Shown here piece after piece: positions 1-12,338 of a stretch of 64,000 nt of DNA. Positions within the stretch are counted from its first letter, which is position 1; each line of letters opens with the position of its first letter. The notes beneath the pieces are model-generated. The model worked only from the letters and a program-made list of their open reading frames with translations. It ran no database searches and was not told the origin of the DNA. The stretch is taken from positions 5,084,001-5,148,000 of the forward strand of contig NZ_CP059572.1 in NCBI RefSeq assembly GCF_019175365.1, given 5' to 3'. Made by a program: the position numbers and the translations under genes. The stretch comes from Actinomadura graeca. GTDB taxonomy: Bacteria > Actinomycetota > Actinomycetes > Streptosporangiales > Streptosporangiaceae.

Positions 1-3000
1 GCTCACCGGGGCGCACCGGGACCATCGGCCCGGCCGGCGGGACGCGGCCGCCGTGCTCCGCCGCGTGCCGGGCCAGCCCCTCCAGCGCGTCCGACCAGAG
101 GCCCACCAGCTCCTCGACCTCGCCGCGGGACAGCACGCCCGTGGGGAACGCGACGCGGGCGCTCAGCCGCGGGCCGTCGTCGCCGTCGGACACGTACGCG
201 TTGACGTCCAGCACCGCCAGCGCGGGGATCCCCGCGTCGGGCTCCGCGAGCAGCTCGGCGGCGTCGGCGGCCTCGGTCCAGCCCGTCCCGCGCAGGTCCT
301 CCGGCATGTCAGCCGCGGAGAAGCGGCCCAGGTAGTTGAAGGCGATCTGGCCGGTGGGGTACGGCTCCAGCTCGGCCGCGGTCTCCGGGTTCAGGTACCG
401 CAGCAGCCCGAAGCCGATGCCCTTGTCGGGCAGCGCCGCCACCTGCTCCGCGACCCGGGCGACGGCCTCGCCCGCGGCCCGGCCGCCGTCCAGGGCGTCC
501 TCCGCGTCGATGCCGCCGATGTCGAGACGGACCGGGAACACGCTGGTGAACCAGCCCAGGGTCCGGGAGACGTCCGCCCCCGGCACCACCTGCTCCTCCC
601 GGCCGTGCCCCTCGACCCGCAGCAGTACCGACGACCCGTGGACGCCCCGCCTGCGGCGCCACTCGGCGACCGCCAGCGCCAGCCCGGCCAGCAGCCCGTC
701 GTTGACCCCGCCGCCGGACGCCGCCGGGACCGCCGTCACCACCGCCTCGGTCAGCGGCGCCGGGAGCCGCAGCCACACCGTGTCGACGGTGGACATGACG
801 TCCGCCGCCGGATCGAGCGCCCGGGACCCGAGCAGCGGGTCGGGGCCGTCCAGCACCGACCGCCAGACCGGCAGCTCCGCCACCCGCGCCGGGTTCGCGG
901 CCTCCTCGGCGAGCGCGTGCGACCACCGCCGCATCGACGTCCCCACCGGCGGGAGCGCCGGGGCCTCACCGGCGGCGATCCGCTCCCACGCCGCCGCGAG
1001 GTCGGGCAGCAGGATCCGCCATGACACGCCGTCCACGACCAGATGGTGCAGGACGATCAGCAACCGGCCCGGCCCGCGCTCCGCGGCGAACCACACGAAC
1101 TGCGCCACGACACCGGCGGACGGGTCGAGCCTGCGGCCGGCCGCGTCCAGTTCCGAGACCGCGAGCCCCCGCCACCGCTCGTCCCAGCGGCCGTCGCACT
1201 CGACGCGGCGGAGCAGCCCCGCCGCGTCGATCGAGCCGGGCGCGCCGACCTCCAGCGACCCGCCGTCGGCGACGAGCCGGGACCGCAGGAGGTCGTGGTG
1301 GTCGAGGACCGCGCCCAGCGTCGCGGTCAGGCCGTCGTGACCGATGCCGTCCGGCAGTTCCACCACCATGGACTGCGAGAACCGGTCGAACCCGCCGGGA
1401 CCGCCGCGTCCCGGCACCTGCTCGCGGAACCAGCGCGCGACCGGGAGCAGCGGCATCGTGCCGGTGCCGCCGCCCTCGAACTCCTCCAGGACCGCGCCCG
1501 CGCCGGACCGGCCCCGCACCGCCTCGGCCAGCTTGGCGACCGTCCGGTGCTCGAACACCTCACGCGGGCTGATCTCCACCCCGTGCGCCCGCGCCCGCGA
1601 CACCACCTGGATGGACTGGATGCTGTCCCCGCCGGTGGCGAAGAAGTCGTCGTCCACGCCCACCCGCTCCAGCCCCATGACCTCGGCGAACACCCCGGCC
1701 AGGACCCGCTCCACGTGATCGCGCGGCGCCCGGTAGGTCTCCCCGGTGAACTCCGGGTCGGGCAGCGCCGCGCGGTCCACCTTCCCGTTCGGCGTCATCG
1801 GCAGGCGGTCCAGCACCACGAACGCCGACGGCACCATGAACTCCGGCAGCCGTCCCGACAGGAAGCCGCGCAGCTCGCCCGCCGAGACCCCGGAGCTCAG
1901 GTCGAAGTCGCCGTCGCCGAGCCCCTCCGAGCCGCCGGTCTCCAGCAGCCCCACCGGGACGACGTAGCCGACGAGCCGCCGCGCGCCCTCCGTCCCCGCG
2001 GCCTCCCGGACGACCACGACGGCCTGCGCGACCCGCGGATGCGCCGCCAGCGCCGCCTCGATCTCGCCCGGCTCGATCCGGTACCCGCGCAGCTTCACCT
2101 GCGTGTCGGCCCGCCCGATGAACTCCAGCTCGCCGCCGGAGTTCCAGCGGACGAGGTCGCCCGTCCGGTACATCCGCTCGCCCGGCCCGCCGAACGGGCA
2201 GGCGACGAACCGCGCGCCGGTCAGCCCGGCCCGGCCGAGGTATCCGCGGGCGAGCCCGGCCCCGGCCACGTACAGCTCACCCGCGACGCCCACCGGCACC
2301 GGCCGCAGGAACGGGTCCAGGACGTACACGCGGGCGTTGGGGATCGGCCGCCCGATCGTCGGCGTGCGGCCGTCCCCGGCCAGCGACGGGCACAGGGTCG
2401 GCATCACCGTCGTCTCCGTCGGGCCGTAGGCGTTCGCCATCCGCCGGCCCTTCGACCAGACGGCCACCAGCTCGGGCGAGACCGGTTCCCCCGCCACCGT
2501 CAGCGTGGTGACGGTCGGCAGCGACCCCGGCGGCAGCGCCGCCAGCACCGACGGCGTCAGCAGGACGTGGCTCACCCGGTTCGCGCCGACCGTCTCCACC
2601 AGCGGCTCCCCGGGGGCCAGGTCGTCCCGGCCCGCCAGGACGAACGCGGCGCCGGACAGCAGCGCCATGCACATCTCCCAGATCGCGGAGTCGAAGCTCG
2701 GCGAGTTGAACTGGAGCACCCGGCTCTCCGGGGTGACGTCCAGGCCGTCGATCTGGGAGGCGAGCAGGCTGGCGACCCCGACGTGGGTCACGGTCACGCC
2801 CTTGGGCACGCCGGTCGACCCGGACGTGTAGATGACGTAGGCGGCGTTGGTCACCGTGAGCGGCGCGAGCCGGTCGGCGTCGCGCACCGGCCCCGCATCG
2901 GCTCCGAGGCCGGTCTCGGCCTCGGTATCGGTGCCGGTGTCGCTTTCGGTCGTGGTGCCGGTGAGCGCCGTGGTGACGTCCGGGTCGTCCAGGCGGACGA

Positions 3001-6000
3001 CGGAGGCGCTCAGGGCCGGCACCTGCTCCGCCGTCGACGCGTCCACGATCACCAGGTGCGCCTCGGAGTCCTTCACCATGAACTCGATGCGGTCGGCGGG
3101 GTAGGCGGGGTCCACCGGCAGGAAGGCGCCGCCCGCCTTCATCACCGCCAGCGCGGCGGTCCACAGCCCGGGCGAGCGCGGCAGCGTCACCGCGACCACC
3201 GACTCCGGCCCCACGCCGCGTCCGATCAGCAGCCGCGCCAGCCGGTTCGCCCGCGAGTCCAGCTCCCGGTAGGTCAGCGACGCGCCCTCGTAGACCAGCG
3301 CGGTCGCGTCCGGGCGTTCCGCCACCCGGTGCTCGAACAGTTCGGGGATCGTGCCCGCCCGCACCGGCGCGTCGGTGTCGTTCACGGTCAGCAGCAGCCG
3401 GTCCCGCTCGGCCGGGTCCAGCACCTCCACGAGCCCGACGGGCATGGCGGGGACGGCGACCAGCTGCCGCACGACCCGCATGAACCGCGCGACGATCCCC
3501 TCCGCCGTGCCCCGGTCGAACAGGTCGGTGGCGTATTCGAGACGTCCCTGGATCCCGTGACCCGGGAGGGCGAACATCGCGAACTCCAGGTCGAACCTCG
3601 CCACGCCCGGCGAGATCGGTTCGAGCCTCGCCCGCGTCCCCTGGAGGTCGAAGTCCTCCCAGGAGATGTTCTGCCAGGCGAACGCCACCTGGAACAGCGG
3701 GTGGTAGGCGGTCGAGCGCTCGGGGTTCAGCAGTTCGACCAGCCGCTCGAAGGGCGCGTCCTGGTTGTTGTAGGCCGCCAGCGCCTTGTCCCGGACGCGG
3801 TCGAGCAGCGCCTCGAACGGCGGGTTGCCCGACAGGTCGGCGCGCAGTACCCAGGTGTTGACGAAGAACCCCACCAGGTCCGTCAGGGACTCGTCGGTCC
3901 GGTTGGCGATCGGCGAGCCGATCGTCAGGTCGTCCCGGCCGGTGAGCCGGTGGAGCAGCACCGCCAGCGCCGACTGGAACACCATCGCGGCCGTCATGCC
4001 GTGCACGCGCGCCAGATCCTCGGCCGCCGCCAGCACCTGGGGGTCCAGGGTGAACTCGACCGCGCCGCCCTGGTAGCTCGCCATCGCCGGTCGTGGGCGG
4101 TCGGTGGGGAGGGGGAGTGGCTGGGGTGTTCCGGCGAGTTCGTTGCGCCAGTAGGTGAATTGTTGTGCGGCGAGGCTGGCGGGGTCGTTTTCGTCGCCGA
4201 GGAGCTGGTGTTGCCAGAGGGTGTAGTCGGTGTAGTGGACGGGGAGGTCGGGCCAGTGGGGGGTGTGGCCTTGGGTGCGTGCGGTGTAGGCGGTGGACAG
4301 GTCGCGGATGAGGGGTGCCATGGACTCGCCGTCCATGGCGATGTGGTGGATGAGCAGGACCAGGACGTGTTCGCCGGGTCCGGTGCCGAACACCCACGCG
4401 CGCACCGGGATCTCGGTGGTCAGGTCGAAGCGGTGGCGGACGGCCTCGGTGACCGCGGCGTCCACCTCGTCCGGAGGGATCTCCGCCTCGGTGACGGTCA
4501 CGGCCGCCTCGTCCAGCGGCAGGACGTTCTGGAACGCCACTCCGGCGTCGTCCTCGGCGATGACCGTGCGGAGGGTCTGGTGACGGCCCACCACGTCCCG
4601 CAGCGCCGACTCCAGCGCGCGGACGTCGAGCCCGCCCGTCAGCCGCACGCGCAGCGGCGAGTTGTAGGTCGCCGACGGCCCCTCGAAACGGTGGATGAAC
4701 CAGAGCCGTCGCTGCGCGAACGACAGCGGCAGCCGGTCCGGGCGCACCCGCGCGGGCCGCAGCGCCGGCCGCACCCGCAGGCCCGTCGACAGGTGCCCGG
4801 ACAGCCCCGCGACGGACGGCGACTCGAAGAGCGCCCTGATCGGGATCTCGACGTTCAGCTCGGCGCGGATCCGGCGGATGAGCCGGGTCGCGAGCAGCGA
4901 ATGCCCCCCGAGCTCGAAGAAGTCGTCGTCGGCGCCGACCCGCTCCAGCCCCAGCACCTCCGCGAACAGCCCGCACAGGATCTCCTCCTGCGCCGTGCGG
5001 GGCTCCCGGCCGACGAACGACCCGGCGTAGTCGGGCGCCGGGAGCGCGCGCCGGTCCAGCTTCCCGCTGGTGTTCAGCGGCACCTCGGGGATCGCCACCA
5101 CGGCCGAGGGCACCATGTACTCGGGCAGCAGCCCGGCCACGTGGGCGCGCAGGACAGCCGCCAGTGACCCGCCCTCACGGGCCCCGGCGGGCTCGTTCGC
5201 CAGCGTCCGGCCGACCCGCCCCGACGGCGCGAACACGCCCGACGGCACCCGGCCCGGCCGCGACCCGCCGGGGAAGACGATGACGTCGAAGCACTCGGCC
5301 GCGTTGGTCGACCACGTCACCAGCGCGTCCCAGCCGTTGCGGACGGCCCAGTCCTGCACGTCCTCCGGGTCGGCCTCCCGGTACGCGGCCCCCGGCGCGT
5401 CGATCAGCGACGCCGCCGCGGCCGCCTCGACCTCCCCGCTCAGCCGGGCGTTCGGTATCCGCGCGACCCGCACCGGCGAGCCGCCCTGGGACCGGACGAA
5501 CTCCGCCATCCCGGCGAGGTCGCCGAGCTGCTCGCCCCACACCCGGGCGGGGACGTCGTCCAGCGGGACGGCGTCCACCGGCGCCTTGTGCAGGACCACC
5601 TCGTAGCGGTGCCGGGTCAGCTCGTTGTGCGCCCGTCCCGCCTTGAGCCGGATGTCCGCCGCGCCGACGCCGTTCCGGTCGGCCCAGCGGGTGAACCATT
5701 CGGGGTCGAGGAGCAGTTCCTTCTCCCCGCGCATCGCCTTGGCGACGGCGGCGCGCACCGCCGACGGGACCGCGCCCGGGTGCCGCGCCTGCTGCACCCC
5801 GGCCCGGAACAGCCGGAACGAGCCCGCGTTCCGCACGTCCCCGACCACGATCCGGCCGCCCGGCGCGAGCAGCTCCAGCGCCTGCCGCAGCACCCGGTCC
5901 AGGTAGGCGGCGTCGGGGAAGTACTGGACGACGGAGTTCAGCACGACCGTGTCGAAATGCCCGCGCGGCAGCCCGGACACGTCGTCCGCGGTCTGGCACC

Positions 6001-9000
6001 TCAGCCGGACCCGCTCGGCGTGCCCCGCCTGCGCGACCTGGTCGCGCAGGCGCGCGACCACCGTGGACGACAGGTCGGTGGCCCAGTACTCCTCGACGCC
6101 CGGCAGGATCCTCGACATCAGCAGTCCGGTGCCCACGCCGATCTCCAGGACCCGGCGGGGCGACCAGGCCGAGATCCGCTCCACCGCCGCGTCCCGCCAC
6201 GCCTCCATCTCTGGCAGCGGGATCGGCGCGCCGGTGTACTGCGAGTCCCAGCCGCCGAAGTCCTCGCCCCACGGGCCGTCCGAGGACGCGTACACGCGCT
6301 CGTGGACCTGCTCCCACGCGGCGATCTTGCCGGCGCCGCCGTCGGCGGCGGCGCCCGCCGCGCTCGGCACCACGTACGCGACCAGCCGCCGGTCGCCGCC
6401 CGGGTCCTCGTTGGCCACGACCACGGCCCGGTCGACGGCCTCGTGCGAGGCGAGCGCCGCCTCGATCTCTCCGGGCTCGATCCTGAACCCGCGGACCTTG
6501 ATCTGGGCGTCCGCCCGTCCGACGTACTCCAGCCGGTCCTCGGCATCCCACCGGACGAGGTCTCCCGTGCGGTACATGCGTTGGCCTGGTGTGCCGTAGG
6601 GGCAGGCGATGAAGCGGGTTGCGGTGAGTGCGGGCTGGTGGAGGTATCCGCGGGCGAGTGCGGGTCCGGTGAGGTAGAGCTCGCCGGGTGTTCCGGGGGG
6701 TGCGGGCTGGAGGGTGTCGTCGAGGACGTGGATGCCGGTGCCGGTGATGGGGTGGCCGATGGGTGGTGGGGTGCCGTCGCCGGGGAGGGGGTGGCTCATG
6801 GTGGCGATGACGGTGGTCTCGGTGGGCCCGTAGGCGTTGATCATGCGGTGGTGGGGGGCCCAGTGGGCGGCCAGGTCGGCGGAGGTGGCGTCGCCGCCGA
6901 CGATGAGGGTGTGGAGGGTGGGGAGTGTGCCGGGTGTCAGGGTCGCCAGGACCGGTGGTGGGAGCAGGACGTGGGTGATGCCGGTTGTGGTGATGGTGTG
7001 GGTGAGGGGTGTGCCGGGTGCGAGGTCGTCTTTGTCGGCCAGGACGAGGGTGGCGCCGGTGAGCAGTGCGGTGGTCATTTCCCAGACCGAGGCGTCGAAG
7101 CTGGGCGAGGCGAACTGCAACACCCGGCTGCCGGGTGTGATCTCCAGCCGCTCCACCTGAGTGGCGACGAGGCTGGCGAGACCGGTGTGGGTGACGGCCA
7201 CACCCTTGGGACGGCCGGTCGACCCCGAGGTGTAGATGACGTAGGCGGTGTTGTGCACGGAGACGGGCCGGGGCTGGACGATGTCGATGTCGTCAGGCGT
7301 CGGGTCAGGGGCGTCGATGACCAGCGCCGGTATCGCGAGGTCGGGGAGACGCTGCTGCGTGGCGGCGTTGGTGATCACCAGGCGCGCGGCCGAGTCGGCG
7401 AGCATGAACGCGACGCGGTCGGCGGGGTGCGCGGCGTCGAGGGGGAGGTACGCCCCACCGGCCTTGAGCACCGCCAGTACTGCGGTGATCAGGTGGGGTG
7501 AGCGGGGCAGTGCGACGGCGACGACCGTTTCCGGGCCGACGCCGCGTCCGATCAGTGTCTGTGCGAGCTGGTCAGCGCGTGTGTCGAGATCGCGGTAGGT
7601 CAGGGTGTGGTCGCCGTGGACGAGGGCGGTCGCGTCGGGGTGTGCGGTGACCTGGCGTTGGAAGAGGTCGGGGATCGTTGCCGGTTCCGCGGGGGGTCCG
7701 GCGGCGGCGTTGACGCCTGTCAGCAGCCAGTCGCGCTCGGCCGGGTCCAGGACGTCCACCGTGGCCGCGGGGAGGCCGGGGTCCGCGACGACCTGCCGCA
7801 GGATCCGCGCGAACCGGGCGGCGATGGTCCGGACGGCGTCCCGGTCGAACAGGTCCCCCTGATATTGCAGGGCGATCCGCAGGTGCGGGTCCTCGAAGGC
7901 CACCACGGCGAGCGGGTAGTGGGTGCCGCCGGACGTCTTCATCCCGGTGATCCCGACACCGGCGGCGGTGCCCGCCTCCCGCAGGCCGCCGCGGTCCATG
8001 GGATAGGACTCGAAGCCGAGGACGGTGTCGAAGAGGGCGTTCGTCCCGGCGGCCCGCTGGATGTCGGCGAGACGGAGGTGATGGTGGTCCAGCAACGCGG
8101 CCTGCCGGGACTGAAGCCCGGTCATCAGCCCGGCGAGCGTCGACCCCGGGGACCACCGCAGCCGCACCGGGACGGTGTTGATGAACAGCCCGATCATCGA
8201 GTCGACGCCCGGCACCGCGGGCGGGCGGCCGGACACCGCGGCGCCGAACACCACGTCCTGCCGCCCGGTCTGCCGTCCGAGCAGCACGCCCCAGGCCACC
8301 TGGACGGCCGTGTTCAGCGTGACGCCCAGCTCGGCGGCGCGGCGGCCCAGCTCGCGGGCGTCGTCCACCGAGAGCGGGACGTCGGCCACGGAGGGACCGG
8401 ACGTGCCGGGCTCCCTCGGCGTCCGGCCCGCGGCGATCAGGGTGGGCTCGTCGATCCCGTCCAGCTCCGCCGCCCAGACCCGGGCCGACTCCTCGTCGTC
8501 CCGGTCGGCGAGCCACGCCAGGTAGTCGCGGAACCGGGGCGCCTCGGGCAGCGCGGTCGGGTCGCCGGACGAGCCGTAGAGCCGCAGCAGATCCTGCATC
8601 AGCAGCGGCAGCGACCACCCGTCCAGCAGGAGGTGATGGGCCGTGACGACCAGTTCGGAGCGCTCCGCGCCGAGCGTGACCAGGGCCATCCGCAGCATCG
8701 GCGGCGTGGCGGGGTCGAAGCGGGCGTCGCGGTCCTCGGCCAGGAACTCTTGCAGCGCCTCCTCGCGCCCGTCCTCTCCCGAAGCGTCCGCGGTCAGTCC
8801 GGTGAGGTCGAGGTGCCGCCACGGAAGGTCCATCCCGGCGACGACGAGCTGGACCGGGTCCCCGGACTCGTCGTTGACGAACGCCGTGCGCAGATTGGGA
8901 TGGCGGTCGAGCAGGGCCTGCCCCGCCGCGTGCAGCCGTTCCGGATCCACCCGGCCGGACAGGTGGATCACCAGCTGCATGTGGTACGCGTCGGACGCCG

Positions 9001-12000
9001 GTCCGGCCAGCATCGCGTGGAACAGCAGTCCCGTCTGCAACGGGGCCAGCGGCCACACGTCCTCCAAGCCGGGATGGCCTTCCCGCCACATCTCCAGCTC
9101 GCCGGGGCTCGCCGTCACCAGCGGCGCGTCGGACCGGCGCCCGTCGCGGCCCGCCGTCACCGCGGGACCGCCTGACTCCGCGCGGGCGTCCAGCGTCTCG
9201 GCGAGACCGGCGACCGTCCGGTGGTCGAAGACGTCGCGCGCGCTGATCTCGATCCCGTGCGCCCGCGCCCGCGAGATCACCTGGATGGACCGGATGCTGT
9301 CGCCGCCCGAGGCGAAGAAGTCGTCGTCGATCCCCACCCGGTCCCGTCCGAGGACCTCCGCGAACACCCCGGCCAGGATCTCCTCCAGAGGGGTGCGCGG
9401 CGCCCTGTACGTCCCGGCGGCGGACCCCGGGTCGGGCAGTGCCCGCTGGTCCACCTTGCCGTTCGGGGTCAGCGGTAGCGCGCCGAGCACCACGAACGCC
9501 GACGGCACCATGAACTCCGGCAGCCGTCCCGCCAGGAAGGACCGCAGGTCGGACGCCGACACCCCGGCGCCGAGGTCGAAGTCGAAGTCGCGGACGTCCT
9601 CCACGTCGCCGAACCCGGCCTCGTCCGCGCCCACCGGCACCACGTAGCCGACCAGCCGGCCGGTTCCGCCGGTCGTCCCGCGGGCGACCACCACGGCCTG
9701 CGCCACCCTCGGGTGCGCGGCCAGGGCCGCCTCGACCTCCCCCGGCTCGATCCGGAACCCGCGCACCTTCACCTGCGCGTCGGCACGTCCCCGGTAGAGA
9801 AGGTCGCCGTCACGCGTCCACGCGGCGAGGTCGCCGGTCCGGTACATGCGCTCGCCCGGCGCGCCGAACGGGCACGCGACGAACCGCCCGGCGGTCAGCC
9901 CCGGCCGCCCGACGTAGCCGCGGGCCAGTGCCGGTCCCGTCACGTACAGCTCCCCCGGCACCCCCGGCGGCACCGGGCGGAGCGCGCCGTCCAGGACGTG
10001 GACGCGGGCGCCGGTGACCGGCCCGCCGATCGGCGGCACGCGGCCGTCGCCCGTCAGCGGCGCGCTCATCGTGGCGCACACCGTGGTCTCGGTGGGGCCG
10101 TAGGCGTTGATCATCCGGCGGCCCCGCGACCATGCCGCGACCAGGTCCGGCGAGGACGCCTCACCCGCGACGACCAGCGACTCGACCGTCCCGAGGGCGC
10201 CCTGCGGCATCGCCGCCAGCACCGTTGGAGGGAGCGTCACGTGCGTCACCCGGCGGGCGTCGATCGTCTCCGCCAGGGGCTCGCCCGGCGCCAGCGCGTC
10301 CTTGTCCGCCAGGACGAGCGCGGCCCCGGACAGCAGGCCCATGCACATCTCCCAGACGGACGCGTCGAAGCTGGGCGAGGCGAACTGCAACACGCGGCTG
10401 CCGGGCGTCACTCCCAGCTGCTCGACCTGGGTGGCGAGGAGGCTGGCGAGGCCGGTGTGGGTGACCGCCACACCCTTGGGACGGCCGGACGATCCGGAGG
10501 TGTAGATGACGTAGGCGGTGTTGTGCACCGAGACGGGCCGGGGCTGGACGATCTCACCCGAGGAGGTCTCGGGGACATCGACGCGCAGGGCCGGGATCGC
10601 GAGCTCGGGGAGCCGCTGCTGCGTGGCGGCGTCGGTGATGATCAGTTGGGCGGCCGAGTCGGCGAGCATGTACGCGATGCGGTCGGCCGGGTAGGTGGAG
10701 TCCACGGGCAGATAGGCGCCCCCGGCCTTGAGCACCGCCAGTACTGCGGTGATCAGGTGGGGTGAGCGGGGCAGTGCGACGGCGACGACCGTTTCCGGGC
10801 CGACGCCGCGTCCGATCAGTGTCTGCGCGAGCTGGTCGGCGCGTGTGTCGAGGTCGCGGTAGGTCAGGGTGTGGTCGCCGTGGACGAGGGCGGTCGCGTC
10901 GGGGTGTGCGGTGACGTGGCGTTGGAAGAGGTCGGGGATCGTTGCCGGTTCCGCGGGGGGTCCGGCGGCGGCGTTGACGCCTGTCAGCAGCCAGTCGCGC
11001 TCGGCCGGGCCCAGGACGTCCACCGTGGCCGCCGGGAGGCCGGGGTCCGCCACCACCTGCCGCAGCACACGCGCGAACCGGGCCGCGATCCCCTCGATCG
11101 TCTCCCGGTCGAACAGATCCGTGGCGTATTCGAGCTGGCACAGCAGCCCTTGGCCGTCCGGGTCGTGAGCGAAGCTGAACTCCAGGTCGAATTTCGCGGT
11201 CCCGGTCCGGACGCCTTCCAGCGACGCCCGCGCCCCCGGCAGGTCCACGTCCAGGCGCGCGTTGCTCTGCCAGGTGAAACCGACCTGGAACAGCGGGTTG
11301 TAGGCGGTGGAGCGCTCGGGGTTCAGCAGTTCGACCAGCCGCTCGAAGGGCGCGTCCTGGTTGTCGTAGGCCGCCAGTGCCTTGTCGCGGACGCGGTCCA
11401 GGACGGCCGCGAATGTGGGGTCGCCGGACAGGTCCGTCCGGAGCACCCACGTGTTGACGAAGAAGCCGACCAGATCGGTGAGTGCCTCTTCAGTGCGGCC
11501 CGCGATGGAGCATCCGATCGGAATGTCCTCGCCCCCGCCCAGGCGTCCCAGCACAACCGCCATCGCCGACTGGAGCACCATCGCCACCGTCGCGCCGTGC
11601 TCGCGGGCCAGCTTCTCCATCGCGCTGTGCAAGGCGGGATCGAGCCGGAATTCGAGCATTTCGCCGCGGCGGCTGGCGACCGCCGGTCGTGGGCGGTCGG
11701 TGGGGAGGGGGAGTGGCTGGGGTGTTCCGGCGAGTTCGTTGCGCCAGTAGGTGAATTGTTGTGCGGCGAGGCTGGCGGGGTCGTTTTCGTCGCCGAGGAG
11801 CTGGTGTTGCCAGAGGGTGTAGTCGGTGTAGTGGACGGGGAGGTCGGGCCAGTCCGGGGTGTGGCCTTGGGTGCGTGCGGTGTAGGCGGTGGACAGGTCG
11901 CGGATGAGGGGTGCCATGGACTCGCCGTCCATGGCGATGTGGTGGATGAGCAGCACCAGGACGTGCCGGTCGGGTCCTATGCCGAACACCCACGCGCGCA

Positions 12001-12331
12001 CCGGGATCTCGGCTGTCAAATCGAAGCGGTAGCAGACCGCCTCGGCCACAGCCGCGTCCACATCCTCGGGACCGACCTCCACGTCGGAAACGGTCACGGC
12101 CGCTTCCTCCAGTGGCAGCACCTTCTGGAACGCCACTCCGGCGTCGTCCTCGGCGATGACCGTGCGGAGGGTCTGGTGACGGCCCACCACATCCCGCAGC
12201 GCCAATTCCAGCGCCCGGATGTGCAGAGCGCCCGTCACCTCGACGCGGAGCGGGACGTTATAGGTCGCCGACGGTCCCTCGAAACGGTGAACGAACCACA
12301 AGCGGCGCTGCGCAAAAGACAGGGGAATCAT
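1..12331 (-). CDS. Nonribosomal peptide synthetase, at least 3 modules (C-A-T-C-A-nMT-T-C-A-T-E), partial at left edge
   Basis: The frame is open from ATG at 12331 to the window edge (4110 codons). Domain order by residue: LCL-type C domain (about 1-445, HHIAMDG near 130); A1 (448-970) with Ser1012 in T1; DCL-like C domain (about 1065-1490, HHLLLDG at 1232); A2 (from about 1545) interrupted after its core by a SAM methyltransferase (VLEIGVGTG at about 2060); T2 Ser2478; LCL C domain (HH at 2662); A3; T3 Ser3570; epimerization domain with intact HHLVVDG (3762) and EGHGRE. Read by the PheA positions, pocket residues are DAWTVAAVC for A1 (phenylalanine-like), DAWLIGAVI for A2 (branched-chain-like guess) and DSWLTAAVM for A3 (unassigned). 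The chain would gain Phe-like, N-methyl and D residues here. The start follows a GAGG site 7 bases after the upstream synthetase stop. More modules or a thioesterase are expected beyond the edge. Confidence 0.95.
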   Translation of the reverse strand, partial: MIPLSFAQRRLWFVHRFEGPSATYNVPLRVEVTGALHIRALELALRDVVGRHQTLRTVIAEDDAGVAFQKVLPLEEAAVTVSDVEVGPEDVDAAVAEAVCYRFDLTAEIPVRAWVFGIGPDRHVLVLLIHHIAMDGESMAPLIRDLSTAYTARTQGHTPDWPDLPVHYTDYTLWQHQLLGDENDPASLAAQQFTYWRNELAGTPQPLPLPTDRPRPAVASRRGEMLEFRLDPALHSAMEKLAREHGATVAMVLQSAMAVVLGRLGGGEDIPIGCSIAGRTEEALTDLVGFFVNTWVLRTDLSGDPTFAAVLDRVRDKALAAYDNQDAPFERLVELLNPERSTAYNPLFQVGFTWQSNARLDVDLPGARASLEGVRTGTAKFDLEFSFAHDPDGQGLLCQLEYATDLFDRETIEGIAARFARVLRQVVADPGLPAATVDVLGPAERDWLLTGVNAAAGPPAEPATIPDLFQRHVTAHPDATALVHGDHTLTYRDLDTRADQLAQTLIGRGVGPETVVAVALPRSPHLITAVLAVLKAGGAYLPVDSTYPADRIAYMLADSAAQLIITDAATQQRLPELAIPALRVDVPETSSGEIVQPRPVSVHNTAYVIYTSGSSGRPKGVAVTHTGLASLLATQVEQLGVTPGSRVLQFASPSFDASVWEMCMGLLSGAALVLADKDALAPGEPLAETIDARRVTHVTLPPTVLAAMPQGALGTVESLVVAGEASSPDLVAAWSRGRRMINAYGPTETTVCATMSAPLTGDGRVPPIGGPVTGARVHVLDGALRPVPPGVPGELYVTGPALARGYVGRPGLTAGRFVACPFGAPGERMYRTGDLAAWTRDGDLLYRGRADAQVKVRGFRIEPGEVEAALAAHPRVAQAVVVARGTTGGTGRLVGYVVPVGADEAGFGDVEDVRDFDFDLGAGVSASDLRSFLAGRLPEFMVPSAFVVLGALPLTPNGKVDQRALPDPGSAAGTYRAPRTPLEEILAGVFAEVLGRDRVGIDDDFFASGGDSIRSIQVISRARAHGIEISARDVFDHRTVAGLAETLDARAESGGPAVTAGRDGRRSDAPLVTASPGELEMWREGHPGLEDVWPLAPLQTGLLFHAMLAGPASDAYHMQLVIHLSGRVDPERLHAAGQALLDRHPNLRTAFVNDESGDPVQLVVAGMDLPWRHLDLTGLTADASGEDGREEALQEFLAEDRDARFDPATPPMLRMALVTLGAERSELVVTAHHLLLDGWSLPLLMQDLLRLYGSSGDPTALPEAPRFRDYLAWLADRDDEESARVWAAELDGIDEPTLIAAGRTPREPGTSGPSVADVPLSVDDARELGRRAAELGVTLNTAVQVAWGVLLGRQTGRQDVVFGAAVSGRPPAVPGVDSMIGLFINTVPVRLRWSPGSTLAGLMTGLQSRQAALLDHHHLRLADIQRAAGTNALFDTVLGFESYPMDRGGLREAGTAAGVGITGMKTSGGTHYPLAVVAFEDPHLRIALQYQGDLFDRDAVRTIAARFARILRQVVADPGLPAATVDVLDPAERDWLLTGVNAAAGPPAEPATIPDLFQRQVTAHPDATALVHGDHTLTYRDLDTRADQLAQTLIGRGVGPETVVAVALPRSPHLITAVLAVLKAGGAYLPLDAAHPADRVAFMLADSAARLVITNAATQQRLPDLAIPALVIDAPDPTPDDIDIVQPRPVSVHNTAYVIYTSGSTGRPKGVAVTHTGLASLVATQVERLEITPGSRVLQFASPSFDASVWEMTTALLTGATLVLADKDDLAPGTPLTHTITTTGITHVLLPPPVLATLTPGTLPTLHTLIVGGDATSADLAAHWAPHHRMINAYGPTETTVIATMSHPLPGDGTPPPIGHPITGTGIHVLDDTLQPAPPGTPGELYLTGPALARGYLHQPALTATRFIACPYGTPGQRMYRTGDLVRWDAEDRLEYVGRADAQIKVRGFRIEPGEIEAALASHEAVDRAVVVANEDPGGDRRLVAYVVPSAAGAAADGGAGKIAAWEQVHERVYASSDGPWGEDFGGWDSQYTGAPIPLPEMEAWRDAAVERISAWSPRRVLEIGVGTGLLMSRILPGVEEYWATDLSSTVVARLRDQVAQAGHAERVRLRCQTADDVSGLPRGHFDTVVLNSVVQYFPDAAYLDRVLRQALELLAPGGRIVVGDVRNAGSFRLFRAGVQQARHPGAVPSAVRAAVAKAMRGEKELLLDPEWFTRWADRNGVGAADIRLKAGRAHNELTRHRYEVVLHKAPVDAVPLDDVPARVWGEQLGDLAGMAEFVRSQGGSPVRVARIPNARLSGEVEAAAAASLIDAPGAAYREADPEDVQDWAVRNGWDALVTWSTNAAECFDVIVFPGGSRPGRVPSGVFAPSGRVGRTLANEPAGAREGGSLAAVLRAHVAGLLPEYMVPSAVVAIPEVPLNTSGKLDRRALPAPDYAGSFVGREPRTAQEEILCGLFAEVLGLERVGADDDFFELGGHSLLATRLIRRIRAELNVEIPIRALFESPSVAGLSGHLSTGLRVRPALRPARVRPDRLPLSFAQRRLWFIHRFEGPSATYNSPLRVRLTGGLDVRALESALRDVVGRHQTLRTVIAEDDAGVAFQNVLPLDEAAVTVTEAEIPPDEVDAAVTEAVRHRFDLTTEIPVRAWVFGTGPGEHVLVLLIHHIAMDGESMAPLIRDLSTAYTARTQGHTPHWPDLPVHYTDYTLWQHQLLGDENDPASLAAQQFTYWRNELAGTPQPLPLPTDRPRPAMASYQGGAVEFTLDPQVLAAAEDLARVHGMTAAMVFQSALAVLLHRLTGRDDLTIGSPIANRTDESLTDLVGFFVNTWVLRADLSGNPPFEALLDRVRDKALAAYNNQDAPFERLVELLNPERSTAYHPLFQVAFAWQNISWEDFDLQGTRARLEPISPGVARFDLEFAMFALPGHGIQGRLEYATDLFDRGTAEGIVARFMRVVRQLVAVPAMPVGLVEVLDPAERDRLLLTVNDTDAPVRAGTIPELFEHRVAERPDATALVYEGASLTYRELDSRANRLARLLIGRGVGPESVVAVTLPRSPGLWTAALAVMKAGGAFLPVDPAYPADRIEFMVKDSEAHLVIVDASTAEQVPALSASVVRLDDPDVTTALTGTTTESDTGTDTEAETGLGADAGPVRDADRLAPLTVTNAAYVIYTSGSTGVPKGVTVTHVGVASLLASQIDGLDVTPESRVLQFNSPSFDSAIWEMCMALLSGAAFVLAGRDDLAPGEPLVETVGANRVSHVLLTPSVLAALPPGSLPTVTTLTVAGEPVSPELVAVWSKGRRMANAYGPTETTVMPTLCPSLAGDGRTPTIGRPIPNARVYVLDPFLRPVPVGVAGELYVAGAGLARGYLGRAGLTGARFVACPFGGPGERMYRTGDLVRWNSGGELEFIGRADTQVKLRGYRIEPGEIEAALAAHPRVAQAVVVVREAAGTEGARRLVGYVVPVGLLETGGSEGLGDGDFDLSSGVSAGELRGFLSGRLPEFMVPSAFVVLDRLPMTPNGKVDRAALPDPEFTGETYRAPRDHVERVLAGVFAEVMGLERVGVDDDFFATGGDSIQSIQVVSRARAHGVEISPREVFEHRTVAKLAEAVRGRSGAGAVLEEFEGGGTGTMPLLPVARWFREQVPGRGGPGGFDRFSQSMVVELPDGIGHDGLTATLGAVLDHHDLLRSRLVADGGSLEVGAPGSIDAAGLLRRVECDGRWDERWRGLAVSELDAAGRRLDPSAGVVAQFVWFAAERGPGRLLIVLHHLVVDGVSWRILLPDLAAAWERIAAGEAPALPPVGTSMRRWSHALAEEAANPARVAELPVWRSVLDGPDPLLGSRALDPAADVMSTVDTVWLRLPAPLTEAVVTAVPAASGGGVNDGLLAGLALAVAEWRRRRGVHGSSVLLRVEGHGREEQVVPGADVSRTLGWFTSVFPVRLDIGGIDAEDALDGGRAAGEAVARVAEQVAALPDKGIGFGLLRYLNPETAAELEPYPTGQIAFNYLGRFSAADMPEDLRGTGWTEAADAAELLAEPDAGIPALAVLDVNAYVSDGDDGPRLSARVAFPTGVLSRGEVEELVGLWSDALEGLARHAAEHGGRVPPAGPMVPVRPGE
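4085..4372. repeat. NRPS recombination block B, copy 1
   Basis: About 288 bases inside the third C domain, covering the HHIAMDG motif, nearly identical to 11681-11969 in the first C domain of the same gene. Shares the A-ending codon bias of block A. A second short shared piece lies near 4520-4600. Confidence 0.85.
6561..7131. repeat. NRPS recombination block A, copy 1
   Basis: This stretch of the A2 domain in the large synthetase is almost base-for-base the same as 17824-18393 in the A1 domain of the upstream synthetase. It covers the core from the substrate-pocket region to the YRTGD motif. Its coding-strand codons end in A unusually often for this region, and the match drops sharply at both ends. 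Confidence 0.85.
7461..7760. repeat. NRPS recombination block C, copy 1
   Basis: About 300 bases at the C-to-A domain junction of module 2 (linker and N-terminal part of the A domain), nearly identical to 10725-11028 in module 1. A further shared piece surrounds the YTSGS motif (7195-7285 and 10460-10550). Confidence 0.85.
10725..11028. repeat. NRPS recombination block C, copy 2
   Basis: Partner of 7461-7760, at the C-A junction of module 1. Confidence 0.85.
11681..11969. repeat. NRPS recombination block B, copy 2
   Basis: Partner of 4085-4372 in the first C domain. Only a few scattered substitutions are visible between the copies. Confidence 0.85.
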
Positions 12332-12338
12332 GTGACCT

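Noticed and set aside
2277..4976. 899-codon minus-strand frame inside the large NRPS
   Set aside because: It is one frame off the synthetase, which is continuous with all C, A and T motifs through the same interval.
1043..5167. Very long plus-strand open frames opposite the NRPS genes
   Set aside because: They are antisense shadows of high-GC coding DNA: rich in Arg, Pro, His and Gln, with no domains, while the minus frame has continuous NRPS motifs.
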